Assembly (NCBI GenBank): GCA_905480305.1
Contig: CAJQPV010000022.1
Span: forward strand, 1 to 12,966
DNA length: 12,966 nt
Source: an uncultured Gammaproteobacteria bacterium
GTDB lineage: Bacteria; Pseudomonadota; Gammaproteobacteria; UBA9214
Reading direction: 5' to 3'
Shown here one piece after another: positions 1 to 6,384 of this stretch. The position numbers were made by a program, and so were the translations under genes. The notes beneath the pieces are model-generated. The model did not search any database. It had not been told where the DNA came from and saw only the letters and a list, made by a program, of their open reading frames with translations. Every line of letters begins with the position of its first letter. Position 1 is the stretch's first letter.

Positions 1-410
1 AAAGATTTCCGCTGCGTTTTTCCTGCACACAGTGTGGTAAATGTTGCATGACGGGCGGTGATTACCATGTGTTTCTGACGGTGTCGGAAGCGCAGAAGAT
101 CTGTAACCATCTGCAGTTGAGCCGGGGCTGGTTTCGCAGACATTATCTGCGGCGACTGGAACAGGGTGATCTGGTGCTTGCCTCGGGTACCGGTGATCAT
201 TGTATTTTTTTAAGCGCCAGGGGGCATTGCCGTGTCTATCCGGTGCGTCCGCTACAGTGCCGTACCTATCCATTCTGGCCTGAACTGGCAGGTAATGCCA
301 GGGCCTGGAGCAGTGAAACGCGTCGTTGCGAAGGTATTAATGAGGGGGAGGTAGTTCCGCTGGCAACCATACGCCGGAAAGTTAAGGCCTGTCTCGAGCA
401 GGAAAGCTAA
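1..410 (+). CDS. YkgJ-type cysteine-cluster protein (5' end outside window)
   Basis: The reading frame is open from base 3 and enters the window already inside the protein, so the true start lies upstream; the first ATG at 48 is internal because it follows the key motif. The frame shows FSCTQCGKCC at bases 18-47, the CxxCxxCC signature of the YkgJ/UPF0153 family thought to hold a zinc or Fe-S cluster. A second conserved block follows, GHCRVYPVRPLQCRTYPFW, the C-x(n)-RP-x-x-C-R-x-YPF pattern seen in the same family. No membrane segment or signal is visible in the part present. The family has no settled biochemical role, and none is claimed here. The gene ends 27 bp from the convergent reductase gene and no terminator is apparent between them. 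Confidence 0.85.
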   Translation, partial: RFPLRFSCTQCGKCCMTGGDYHVFLTVSEAQKICNHLQLSRGWFRRHYLRRLEQGDLVLASGTGDHCIFLSARGHCRVYPVRPLQCRTYPFWPELAGNARAWSSETRRCEGINEGEVVPLATIRRKVKACLEQES

Positions 411-437
411 TCTTCCAGAGCCGATGCCAGGTGCCGG

Positions 438-1271
438 TTAAGCTCCGGGTTCAAAGCAGCCCAGTAACTGACCGGCATCTGCCGGTGCATGACTGTCATG
501 ATACAACTGCACCAGTTGCATCCCCTGGGCAGGGGCAAGTAACGGGCCGCTGGTAAGTGTGTCAAAGACATTTCCGCCAAGCAGCTGCTGTGCGATGGTG
601 AGGTAGAGACGATCAAGGACCTGTGCTTTTAGCAGGGTATAAAAAACTGCCGGACCGGCGATGGCATAGATGCTTCGATATCCACGAGTCGCAAGCGCCG
701 GCAGCATGAGGTGACCTTCAACCTGTTTACCGCTGCCGGCATGGATGACGTCTATGCCATGCTGTTGCAGCTTGTGGGTTTTATCCGCATCTGCCGCGGC
801 GCCGGTGATTACCAGTAACTTTCGAGAGCGGTAAGGTTCAAGTGCGGCTAGCGGAATATCCAGGCTGCTGCTGATGATCGCGATGTCCGGCTGTGCGGAC
901 AGCCCCTGTTTGCTGCGCCATTCACGGATATCTGCATATTCACTGCTACTTCCGATCGGCAGAACGTCCTGGGCTTCTCCCAACATACTTTGCCGGTAAA
1001 AGCGGCCGCTGGTGATTAGCAGGTCAGCCTGTCCTGCCAGTTCCTGGTAGAGTCGCCAGTCACGCTGATTACCTATAGCAGGCGGGACGGTATGGGTTTC
1101 ACGATCGCTGCTTGCGATAGCGATGCGTCCATCCAGTGAAGTAATGAAATTACTGTACACAAAGGGACGGTCAATGCTTCCCCGGGTGTGTAGCTGATGC
1201 TGCAGATACAGGCCTTCCAGCTCACACTGTTCCGCTGGTAAAGGGTAGAGTCGGGTTATTTTCTTTTGCAT
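438..1271 (-). CDS. RibD C-terminal-domain (pyrimidine reductase-like) protein
   Basis: A 277-residue protein made up of a single RibD_C / dihydrofolate-reductase-like fold. The visible hallmarks are VYSNFITSLDGRIA near the N-terminus (the SLDGR block of the family), ADLLITSGRFYR in the middle (the position of the NADPH-loop A-D-x-x-x-x-G block), and AGPAVFYTLLKAQVLDRLYLT followed by QLLGG near the C-terminus. The usual EGG of the last block is replaced by IAG, so this is a divergent stand-alone member rather than RibD itself; the deaminase half is absent. It probably reduces a pyrimidine or flavin-pathway-like substrate with NAD(P)H, but the substrate is unknown. The frame could start 18 codons earlier at 1325. 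The start at 1271 is preferred because AGGA lies 9 nt upstream and the extra residues have no family character. It is divergent from the EAL gene. Confidence 0.8.
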   Translation of the reverse strand: MQKKITRLYPLPAEQCELEGLYLQHQLHTRGSIDRPFVYSNFITSLDGRIAIASSDRETHTVPPAIGNQRDWRLYQELAGQADLLITSGRFYRQSMLGEAQDVLPIGSSSEYADIREWRSKQGLSAQPDIAIISSSLDIPLAALEPYRSRKLLVITGAAADADKTHKLQQHGIDVIHAGSGKQVEGHLMLPALATRGYRSIYAIAGPAVFYTLLKAQVLDRLYLTIAQQLLGGNVFDTLTSGPLLAPAQGMQLVQLYHDSHAPADAGQLLGCFEPGA

Positions 1272-1389
1272 GTCGATGGATCCTGTAGGCCGGCAGTGTA
1301 TCAAAGGGGGCCAGTGTGCCGTCACGGTGACCGGTATTTCCGGCAGAAAGACGCGCCCTGAGCTATATCGCCGCTTGTCATAATTTGAT

Positions 1390-1395
1390 TATACT
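1390..1395 (+). promoter_or_regulatory. Possible -10 box for the REC-GGDEF-EAL gene
   Basis: TATACT lies 46 bp before the preferred ATG at 1442 and would give a leader of about 40 nt. No recognisable -35 hexamer sits 16-18 bp upstream, so this is a weak call made from one hexamer and position only. Confidence 0.25.
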
Positions 1396-1441
1396 GATGT
1401 TATTGGGTGGCGGGATAACTGCTACGGCCGGGCTGGAGTCT

Positions 1442-3496
1442 ATGGATACAAGTAAACAGACCGTTGTATATCTGGGTGACGGCACGCTAGCGGATGAGCA
1501 GTGCCGCTGGCTGGAGCAGGCCGGCTTGTCGGTAAAGCAGGCTTCCAGTTTTTCCCTGTTCGAAAAGTTCGCAGCAAGCAGACCTGTCGCTGCCCTGATT
1601 GTTGACCTGTCACAGGTTGATTCCGAGATCACCTGCATCGAAGCCGTCGGTCGGCTGATGGCCAGCCTGAGCCGTTCACCTGGACTGATTTTCCTTTCTG
1701 ATCGTGCAGATCAGGAAGTAAGATTGCACGCGGTACGTGCTGGTGGCGATTTTTTTCTGCTTAAACCGGTAAGTCCTGCAATGCTCATGTCTCATCTGGA
1801 ACCGGCCTTGCTGGCAGCCACGCAAAGTTACCGGGTGCTGCTGATAGGTGAATCACAGGGACTACTGCTGGAAGAAGTTTCCATACTGCAGCAGCAAGGT
1901 GTGATGGTAAAGCAGATTGACACGGTATCCCAGGCGCTGTTGACGGTAATAAATCAAGCGCCTGATCTGTTAATGATTGAACAGAAACTGTCTTGTTGTC
2001 GTGGCGATCAGCTTGGAAAAATGTTTCATCAACTTGCTGACTATGCTGACCTGCCGGTTATTTATCTGGTTGCTGATAGCGGCGATATTGCCGGTGTTAT
2101 AACGGATCACGCCAGTGAGGCACTCTGTCCCGGGTCGATCAGTGATACTGACCTGGTTGACCGGATTTACCGTCTGGCCGGTTCAGCCCGGCTCCACAGG
2201 AATTACATCAATTATCTGAAAACATGTGATGTCGTTACTGAACTGGTGAATCAGCCGGTTTTTCTGCAGCGCCTGGAGCGTCGTGTCATGATGGCTGACG
2301 ATCTGCAGCAGGTGACGGCCCTGTTGATAATAGAGACCGAAATCATCCATCAGCAGCATCCGCAGTTATCGCCGCTATCAATCAACCAGTTGATGAAAAT
2401 GCTTGCCAGTCAGCTTGCAGCACTGGTGGGTCAGTCTGATTGTCTGGCGCGCACAGGTGATTATTCCTTTGGTTGTCTGCTTAGCGGCAGAAGTGAAGAT
2501 GAAATCCGTCAGTTGGGTGATTTTCTGGGGCACACACTCTCTGCATGTATTCTTGATGTGGATAATGTTTCGCTCACCCTCGGTTGCAAGCTCGGTGTTG
2601 CCATGACGTACCATTCGATTGAAAGTGCCATGCCACTGTACTTTCTGGCACACAAGGCCTGTGACGAGGCGCGGCTGGATGTCGGTCAGCATGTTATTGT
2701 CCGGGTGCTGGAGGTGGCTGGCAGTGGCAAGAAAGATCAGGAAGAAAAACAGTTATTAGCTGTACTGGAAGATGCTGTTGAAAACAGCCGCTTCAGTCTG
2801 GTTTATCAACCGATCGCCTCATTACGTGGTAGCGTTGATGAAAAATATGAGGTTTTACTACGGCTCCAGGATGGCAACAAGGGGGCCGTGTCTCCGTCAC
2901 GTTTCGTGTCTTTGGCCGACGATCACGGATTGATGATAAAAATTGATCGCTGGGTTATTGAGCAAGCAGTGCAAACACTGCAGCAGCGCGGTAAAAATGC
3001 CTGTTTTTTTGTAAAGGTCTCCCCGGGTACGCTGACAGACACGGGCTTTACCGCTTTTCTGAAAGACAGCCTTGAAAGAAATTCTGTCGCTGGCCGGCAG
3101 TTGGTATTCCAGCTGGGTATTGCCAGTATAAATGCAGGTATACGCCAGGCAGCTGCGTTCTCAAGGCAGGTTGCCGGGTTGGGTTGTGGTGTTTTGATTG
3201 AGCATTGTGGCGGGGACGTTGATGTTGCCCGTTTGTATGAACATATACCTGCGGCATATGTAAAACTGGGCGGGGATATGATCCGTAATCTTGAGACGGA
3301 CCAGGGCAAACAGTTACAGTTGTTAGCAGTGGTGCAGCAGTCTGTGGAGCATGACACAGAAGTTATCGCCGGCTTTGTCGAAAGTTCGGCCTGCCTCAAG
3401 CTGTTATGGCAAAGTGGTGTGCAGTATATTCAGGGTAATTTTCTGCAGGAGCCGGATGAGGTGCTGGCTTTTGATTTTGGTGGCAGCGAGGCATAA
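1442..3496 (+). CDS. FimX-like degenerate REC-REC-GGDEF-EAL c-di-GMP receptor protein
   Basis: 684 residues from the preferred ATG. Domains: REC 1 (about 5-120) with a candidate phosphoacceptor Asp55 and Lys108; REC 2 (about 131-245) in which the acceptor position is Glu180 and the Lys is lost; a degenerate GGDEF (about 280-420) with GDYSF at 339-343; and an EAL-fold domain (about 440-675). The EAL motif reads EVL (470-472), and most metal ligands are gone: VKVS for VNxS (Lys525), FQLGIA for ELTE, EH for DD (587-588) and AGFVE for AEGVE. The ligand-contact blocks YQPI, EVLLR, DRWV, FVES and YIQG remain. This pattern (EVL and a broken GGDEF) matches FimX-class receptors that bind c-di-GMP without cutting it and promote type IV pilus function, so a receptor rather than an enzyme is inferred. 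The frame is open up to TTG 1385 and ATG 1397. ATG 1442 is chosen because REC 1 starts straight after it, although its GGAG is only 3 nt away. Confidence 0.85.
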   Translation: MDTSKQTVVYLGDGTLADEQCRWLEQAGLSVKQASSFSLFEKFAASRPVAALIVDLSQVDSEITCIEAVGRLMASLSRSPGLIFLSDRADQEVRLHAVRAGGDFFLLKPVSPAMLMSHLEPALLAATQSYRVLLIGESQGLLLEEVSILQQQGVMVKQIDTVSQALLTVINQAPDLLMIEQKLSCCRGDQLGKMFHQLADYADLPVIYLVADSGDIAGVITDHASEALCPGSISDTDLVDRIYRLAGSARLHRNYINYLKTCDVVTELVNQPVFLQRLERRVMMADDLQQVTALLIIETEIIHQQHPQLSPLSINQLMKMLASQLAALVGQSDCLARTGDYSFGCLLSGRSEDEIRQLGDFLGHTLSACILDVDNVSLTLGCKLGVAMTYHSIESAMPLYFLAHKACDEARLDVGQHVIVRVLEVAGSGKKDQEEKQLLAVLEDAVENSRFSLVYQPIASLRGSVDEKYEVLLRLQDGNKGAVSPSRFVSLADDHGLMIKIDRWVIEQAVQTLQQRGKNACFFVKVSPGTLTDTGFTAFLKDSLERNSVAGRQLVFQLGIASINAGIRQAAAFSRQVAGLGCGVLIEHCGGDVDVARLYEHIPAAYVKLGGDMIRNLETDQGKQLQLLAVVQQSVEHDTEVIAGFVESSACLKLLWQSGVQYIQGNFLQEPDEVLAFDFGGSEA

Positions 3497-3529
3497 AAAA
3501 ACGGAGCCATTTGGCCCCGTTTTTTATGC
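3491..3529. terminator. Bidirectional Rho-independent terminator
   Basis: A long inverted repeat overlaps the stop codon of the EAL gene. The left arm holds an A run then ACGGAGCC, the loop is ATTT, and the right arm is GGCCCCG followed by TTTTTTATGC. The arms pair with one bulge and one mismatch. The A run on one side and T run on the other give a U-tract in both directions, so it can end the EAL transcript and the convergent iscR-iscU transcript, whose stop codon is 16 bp away. Confidence 0.9.
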
Positions 3530-3545
3530 AGTAACAGTTTATGTA

Positions 3546-3950
3546 TCAGGCTTCTGCTGCTGGTTTAAGCGTTGCAGAGTGCCCCTGGTAGTCTGCGATG
3601 GCTGCCTTGATAGCATCTTCTGCAAGTACCGAGCAGTGTACTTTCACAGGTGGTAATGCAAGTTCTTCTGCAATATCGGTGTTCTTGATCAGCTTTGCCT
3701 CGTCAAGTGATTTGCCCTTGACCCACTCGGTTAACAGGGAGCTTGAAGCAATGGCAGAACCGCAGCCGTAGGTCTTGAATTTTGCATCCGCAATGATGCC
3801 GTCATCACCTACCTTGATCTGCAGTCGCATGACGTCACCACACGCCGGTGCACCGACCATGCCGGTGCCCACCTGCTTGTCTTCCTTGTCAAAGGAACCG
3901 ACATTGCGCGGGTTCTCGTAGTGGTCCAGTACCTTGTCACTATAAGCCAT
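3546..3950 (-). CDS. iscU: Fe-S cluster assembly scaffold IscU
   Basis: A 134-residue IscU, full length for the family (about 128). Fe-S clusters are built on it from sulfur supplied by a cysteine desulfurase and passed on with HscA/HscB help. All three ligand cysteines are present: GAPACGDVM (Cys37 with Asp39), TYGCGSA (Cys63) and VHCSVLAEDA (Cys106). The HscA recognition motif LPPVK precedes the last one. The N-terminal MAYSDKVLDHYENPRNVGSFD is typical of proteobacterial IscU. A GGAGG lies 9 nt before the ATG. The gene follows iscR by 43 bp with no iscS between them, and the transcript ends at the shared terminator, so iscA, hscB, hscA and fdx are not here either. The desulfurase partner must be encoded elsewhere. 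Confidence 0.97.
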   Translation of the reverse strand: MAYSDKVLDHYENPRNVGSFDKEDKQVGTGMVGAPACGDVMRLQIKVGDDGIIADAKFKTYGCGSAIASSSLLTEWVKGKSLDEAKLIKNTDIAEELALPPVKVHCSVLAEDAIKAAIADYQGHSATLKPAAEA

Positions 3951-3993
3951 TATCCAGATCCTCCAAAAGGGGTTTGCTGTATTTCAGGAATTG

Positions 3994-4440
3994 TTATGCA
4001 GCAGTTTGACTAAAACCCGAGCCAAACATCGGGGCTTGTTGCGTATCACTGCTGGCGGATGTCACAGCCTCTTCAAGCGTAATGCTGTTGAGGTAGTCGT
4101 AAATACGGTTGCTCAGGTGCAGCCACATCTGCGCACCTGCCGGGACTTCACCCTGTGTATGCGGTAACTCTTCGCGGCGGCTGACGTCGTCAACCGTGGC
4201 CAGAATATTGGCTATGGTTATTTCTGATGCCGGGCGGGCCAGGCAATAACCGCCACCGGGTCCGCGCATACCGGTTACCAGACCGTGCTGGCGTAAACGT
4301 GCGAACAGTTGCTCCAGGTAAGAAATAGAGATGGACTGCTGTGCAGAAATATCCGCCAGTGTTACTGGCCCACTCTTGTGCTGTAGCTCCAGCTCAATCA
4401 TAGCCGTTACGGCATGACGACCTTTTGTAGATAACTTCAT
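3994..4440 (-). CDS. iscR: IscR-type Rrf2 regulator lacking the Fe-S ligand cysteines
   Basis: A 148-residue Rrf2-family repressor. The winged-helix part is highly IscR-like: MKLSTKGRHAVTAM, then LADIS, ISYLEQLFARLR and MRGPGGGYCLARP. Glu43, the residue known in E. coli IscR to discriminate against type-1 sites when no cluster is bound, is kept. The C-terminal dimer helix (LSNRIYDYLNSITLEEAV) also matches IscR. Between them, where IscR has three cysteines and a histidine as [2Fe-2S] ligands, this protein reads REELPHTQGEVPAGAQMW, about four residues shorter and without any cysteine. Cys66 in the wing is the only cysteine. The frame is unbroken, so this is not a frameshift. GAGG lies 5 nt before the ATG. 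It leads the iscR-iscU unit and probably regulates itself through the site at 4566-4590. IscR identity rests on helix similarity and its iscU neighbour; how it senses a signal is unknown. Confidence 0.9.
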   Translation of the reverse strand: MKLSTKGRHAVTAMIELELQHKSGPVTLADISAQQSISISYLEQLFARLRQHGLVTGMRGPGGGYCLARPASEITIANILATVDDVSRREELPHTQGEVPAGAQMWLHLSNRIYDYLNSITLEEAVTSASSDTQQAPMFGSGFSQTAA

Positions 4441-4460
4441 GTTAACCTCGGCAAATAGGG

Positions 4461-4474
4461 TACTGCGTACAGTA
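4461..4474. repeat. Short inverted repeat in the iscR leader
   Basis: TACTG-CGTA-CAGTA, perfect 5-bp arms about 20 bp before the iscR start codon. It lies in the predicted 5' leader and could be a small hairpin or an operator half-site pair. It does not match a type-2 IscR site. Confidence 0.3.
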
Positions 4475-4556
4475 TAGCGCTTGTGCGGTTCGTAATCTCT
4501 ATGGCACTAGCGATGGCCGGAAGTCTGTAATGGTTCCAAATCGGCTCTGTGCCCAT

Positions 4557-4586
4557 ACTATAATAATAGTTGAGTCTTTTAGTCAA
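4557..4586 (-). promoter_or_regulatory. Predicted sigma-70 promoter of iscR-iscU
   Basis: On the minus strand TTGACT (4586-4581) and TATAGT (4562-4557) are separated by 18 bp, close to the sigma-70 consensus. Transcription would start near 4550, giving a leader of about 110 nt before iscR. The promoter is covered by the IscR-like site, the same arrangement as at the E. coli iscR promoter. Confidence 0.7.
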
Positions 4587-4590
4587 GATT
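4566..4590. promoter_or_regulatory. Type-1-like IscR operator
   Basis: The 25-bp stretch matches the type-1 IscR consensus (half-site form ATASYYGACT) at 21 of 25 positions by my hand alignment. The plus strand starts ATAGTTGAGT and the central part runs TTTTAGTCAAG; the minus strand starts with AATCTTGACT. It covers the -35 box and most of the spacer, so binding would block RNA polymerase. Repression by IscR is inferred from consensus and position. Confidence 0.6.
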
Positions 4591-4657
4591 TATACGCTGC
4601 TGTCATTTTGGGCTAAATTCTATTAATAAGCATATAAAACAATAGGATAACTAATAT

Positions 4658-4675
4658 ATACCCTGATGTGGGTAT
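4658..4675. repeat. Perfect inverted repeat ATACCC-N6-GGGTAT
   Basis: Six-bp perfect arms around the spacer TGATGT, in the long intergenic region between iscR and rsd, next to a run of A/T-rich sequence. The size and symmetry suit a dimeric repressor site or a small hairpin. No regulator can be named. Confidence 0.35.
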
Positions 4676-4683
4676 GCCGGATG

Positions 4684-4741
4684 CCCCGCATCTGCCCTTA
4701 ATTTGGGGTGACCATTAAGTGGATATTCAAGAAGTGCGGGG
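4684..4741 (+). other. Candidate branched RNA-like fold, intergenic
   Basis: CCCCGCA (4684-4690) is complementary to TGCGGGG (4735-4741). Between them lie two smaller possible hairpins, CCC-N7-GGG (4695-4707) and CCATTAAGTGG (4712-4722). It lies upstream of the likely rsd promoter, so it is not part of the predicted rsd leader. It could be a small RNA, an upstream leader from another start, or chance. The rest of the 460-bp gap (4441-4900) shows no open gene. Confidence 0.2.
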
Positions 4742-4820
4742 ACTGGCATTAAAAGTGATGAAATAACATCGGCTTGCTTAATAGCCGGCAGCGAGAATAG
4801 GAAGACATTGGGCAGGTGTT

Positions 4821-4829
4821 TGCTACAAT
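4821..4829 (+). promoter_or_regulatory. Extended -10 promoter candidate for rsd
   Basis: TGCTACAAT fits the extended -10 pattern TGnTAtAAT with one mismatch. No good -35 is seen, as is common for extended -10 promoters. The transcript would start near 4836, about 65 nt before the rsd ATG. Confidence 0.4.
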
Positions 4830-4900
4830 GGGCCCGACATTAAGGTTTGTGTCAGTTTCAGATCCACAGCCTTTGTAAAATTATCAGTCAGGAGCAGAAA

Positions 4901-5356
4901 ATGGCATCAGAAATTCCGGGTGGCGTGGATCGCCGCCAGCAATCACGAGAAAAACTGGATGCGCTGGTGACGTCTCGCACCGCCACTTTGTCACTTTTGA
5001 CCGACCTTGCCGGTCGACAGCCATTCACGCCCGAACCTTCCATGGAAAAAGCCTTGCGGTCGTTCTGTGAAACACTAATCGACTATACCGCCAGCGCCCA
5101 TTTCCAGTTGTATCGTTATCTTGCCGACAACCGCGAGCGTCGAGCTTCAGTATTGAGTATTGCTGATGAGCTTTATCCGAAGATAGTTGAAACTACCGAC
5201 CAGATTTTGCGTTTTAACGACAAATACGAGGCTATGTCGCTCGATAACAGCATCGAGTTTCTGGCGATTGATCTGTCTACCCTGGCTGAATGCATCGCCG
5301 AACGTATCCAGTGTGAGGATGAAGTAATCAACGCCATGGGTGGTGCTGTCCACTAG
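4901..5356 (+). CDS. rsd: Rsd/AlgQ family anti-sigma-70 regulator
   Basis: A 151-residue all-helical protein of the Rsd/AlgQ family, close to the usual length (about 158). The diagnostic block is residues 52-74, LRSFCETLIDY followed by TASAHFQLYRYL, which aligns with the FCQSLVDYLSAGHF block of E. coli Rsd. Later parts (IVETTDQILRFNDKYE, then EFLAIDLSTLAECIAERIQCEDEVI) follow the family helix pattern. Rsd binds domain 4 of the housekeeping sigma factor in the cytoplasm and frees core RNA polymerase for other sigma factors in stationary phase; in pseudomonads AlgQ also affects alginate production. The start at ATG 4901 is chosen because AGGAG lies 6 nt upstream. An in-frame TTG at 4847 has no such site and would add residues unlike the family. 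mazG follows after 100 bp with its own leader. Confidence 0.9.
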   Translation: MASEIPGGVDRRQQSREKLDALVTSRTATLSLLTDLAGRQPFTPEPSMEKALRSFCETLIDYTASAHFQLYRYLADNRERRASVLSIADELYPKIVETTDQILRFNDKYEAMSLDNSIEFLAIDLSTLAECIAERIQCEDEVINAMGGAVH

Positions 5357-5429
5357 CTACTGAATTTTCGGGGCTGTCCAGCGGCGAGCAGGGACGTTTG
5401 CCGCCAAATTCTCACTATTTGACATATAG

Positions 5430-5455
5430 CCTGTCTGTTTACAGGAGAAACCTGT
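5430..5455 (+). promoter_or_regulatory. Two mutually exclusive hairpins over the mazG ribosome binding site
   Basis: CCTGT (5430-5434), ACAGG (5441-5445) and CCTGT (5451-5455) are spaced so that the middle element can pair with either side. The middle element includes the start of the AGGAG ribosome binding site (5443-5447), and the ATG is at 5457. Pairing of the middle arm with either flank would hide part of that site. Stems are only 5 bp, so the effect is uncertain. Confidence 0.3.
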
Positions 5456-5456
5456 T

Positions 5457-6290
5457 ATGAGCGCTGATGGTTCTGCACCGGCGACTATTGAAACCCTGCT
5501 GAAAATTATGGTCCGGTTACGTACCCCGGGATCTGGTTGTCCCTGGGACTTGCAGCAGGATTTTCATTCCATCGCAGCTTATACCCTCGAAGAGGCCTAT
5601 GAGGTGGTTGATGCCATTGAGCAGGGTGACCAGCTCGCTCTCAGGGAAGAACTGGGTGACTTGTTGTTTCAGGTTGTATATCACGCGCAAATGGCCAGTG
5701 AGGCCGGCTGGTTTGATTTTAGTGCGGTGGTCACCGGGATCTGTGAAAAGATGACGCGGCGGCACCCGCATGTGTTTGCCGGAGACGTTATCGATACAGC
5801 CGAGGCACAGACTGTTGCCTGGGAGAAGCACAAGGAACGGGAAAAAGGTGAGTGCAGCAGCGCCCTTGAGGGTGTGCCACTGGCGTTACCGGCGCTTACG
5901 CGTGCTGACAAACTGCAAAAGAAAGCATCCCGCGTTGGTTTTGACTGGCCGAGTATTCACGGAGTGTCTGACAAGGTCGAAGAGGAACTGGAAGAGCTGC
6001 GCGAAGAAATTCGCAGTAATACGGATGCCGAGGCATTAATGGATGAAGCGGGTGACCTGTTGTTTGCAGCCGTTAACCTGGTGCGCCACACCGGTACTGA
6101 CCCGGAAGCGGCGTTGCGTCAGGCCAATCATAAATTCACCCGACGTTTCCGTATGGTCGAGCAGCTGAGTAATGCGGCCGGCAAGACGGTGACGGAAACA
6201 GATCTTGATACACTGGATTTATACTGGGACGAGGCCAAGGCACTGGAGGCGGCAGGCGGCAGCCCAGGTGATACCACTGAGACCGCCTGA
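5457..6290 (+). CDS. mazG: Nucleoside triphosphate pyrophosphohydrolase MazG
   Basis: A 277-residue protein with two MazG domains, the typical length and build of E. coli-type MazG (about 263). It hydrolyses NTPs to NMP and pyrophosphate and is linked to clearing abnormal nucleotides and lowering ppGpp under stress. Domain 1 opens with LRTPGSGCPWDLQQDFHSI (residues 21-39), then the metal-binding pattern LEEAYEVVDAI (44-54) with REELGDLLFQV (63-73). Domain 2 repeats the pattern with VEEELEELREEI (174-185) and MDEAGDLLFAAVN (195-207). The linker has the conserved LPALTRADKLQKKASRVGFDW. AGGAG stands 9 nt before the ATG, inside a possible hairpin. It lies 100 bp after rsd and 94 bp before mlaF in the same direction. 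No toxin-antitoxin genes are beside it, unlike the E. coli mazEF locus. Confidence 0.97.
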   Translation: MSADGSAPATIETLLKIMVRLRTPGSGCPWDLQQDFHSIAAYTLEEAYEVVDAIEQGDQLALREELGDLLFQVVYHAQMASEAGWFDFSAVVTGICEKMTRRHPHVFAGDVIDTAEAQTVAWEKHKEREKGECSSALEGVPLALPALTRADKLQKKASRVGFDWPSIHGVSDKVEEELEELREEIRSNTDAEALMDEAGDLLFAAVNLVRHTGTDPEAALRQANHKFTRRFRMVEQLSNAAGKTVTETDLDTLDLYWDEAKALEAAGGSPGDTTETA

Positions 6291-6313
6291 CCCTTTCGCC
6301 GTCGTGCAATTTC

Positions 6314-6342
6314 TTGTGTATTAAGCAGTGTTCAGGTACAAA
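6314..6342 (+). promoter_or_regulatory. Possible sigma-70 promoter of mlaF
   Basis: TTGTGT (6314-6319) and TACAAA (6337-6342) are 17 bp apart in the mazG-mlaF gap, giving a start about 35 nt before mlaF. Both hexamers are imperfect. A promoter of its own would fit mlaF being cut off from the rest of the mla genes. Confidence 0.4.
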
Positions 6343-6384
6343 ACGATGTTATCTGTCAGTTATTCTCAATCAGGGTAAAACGCT

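Noticed and set aside
407..616. A 69-codon minus-strand frame at the 3' end of the RibD-like gene
   Set aside because: It overlaps the real gene on the same strand in another frame and shows no domain.
2923..3399. A 158-codon minus-strand frame opposite the EAL domain
   Set aside because: It is antisense to conserved EAL-fold blocks and its composition (Ser, Thr, Cys rich) is typical of a shadow frame.
5431..5444. CTGT-N6-ACAG before mazG as a LexA site
   Set aside because: The gammaproteobacterial LexA box needs 8 bp between the half sites; here there are 6.
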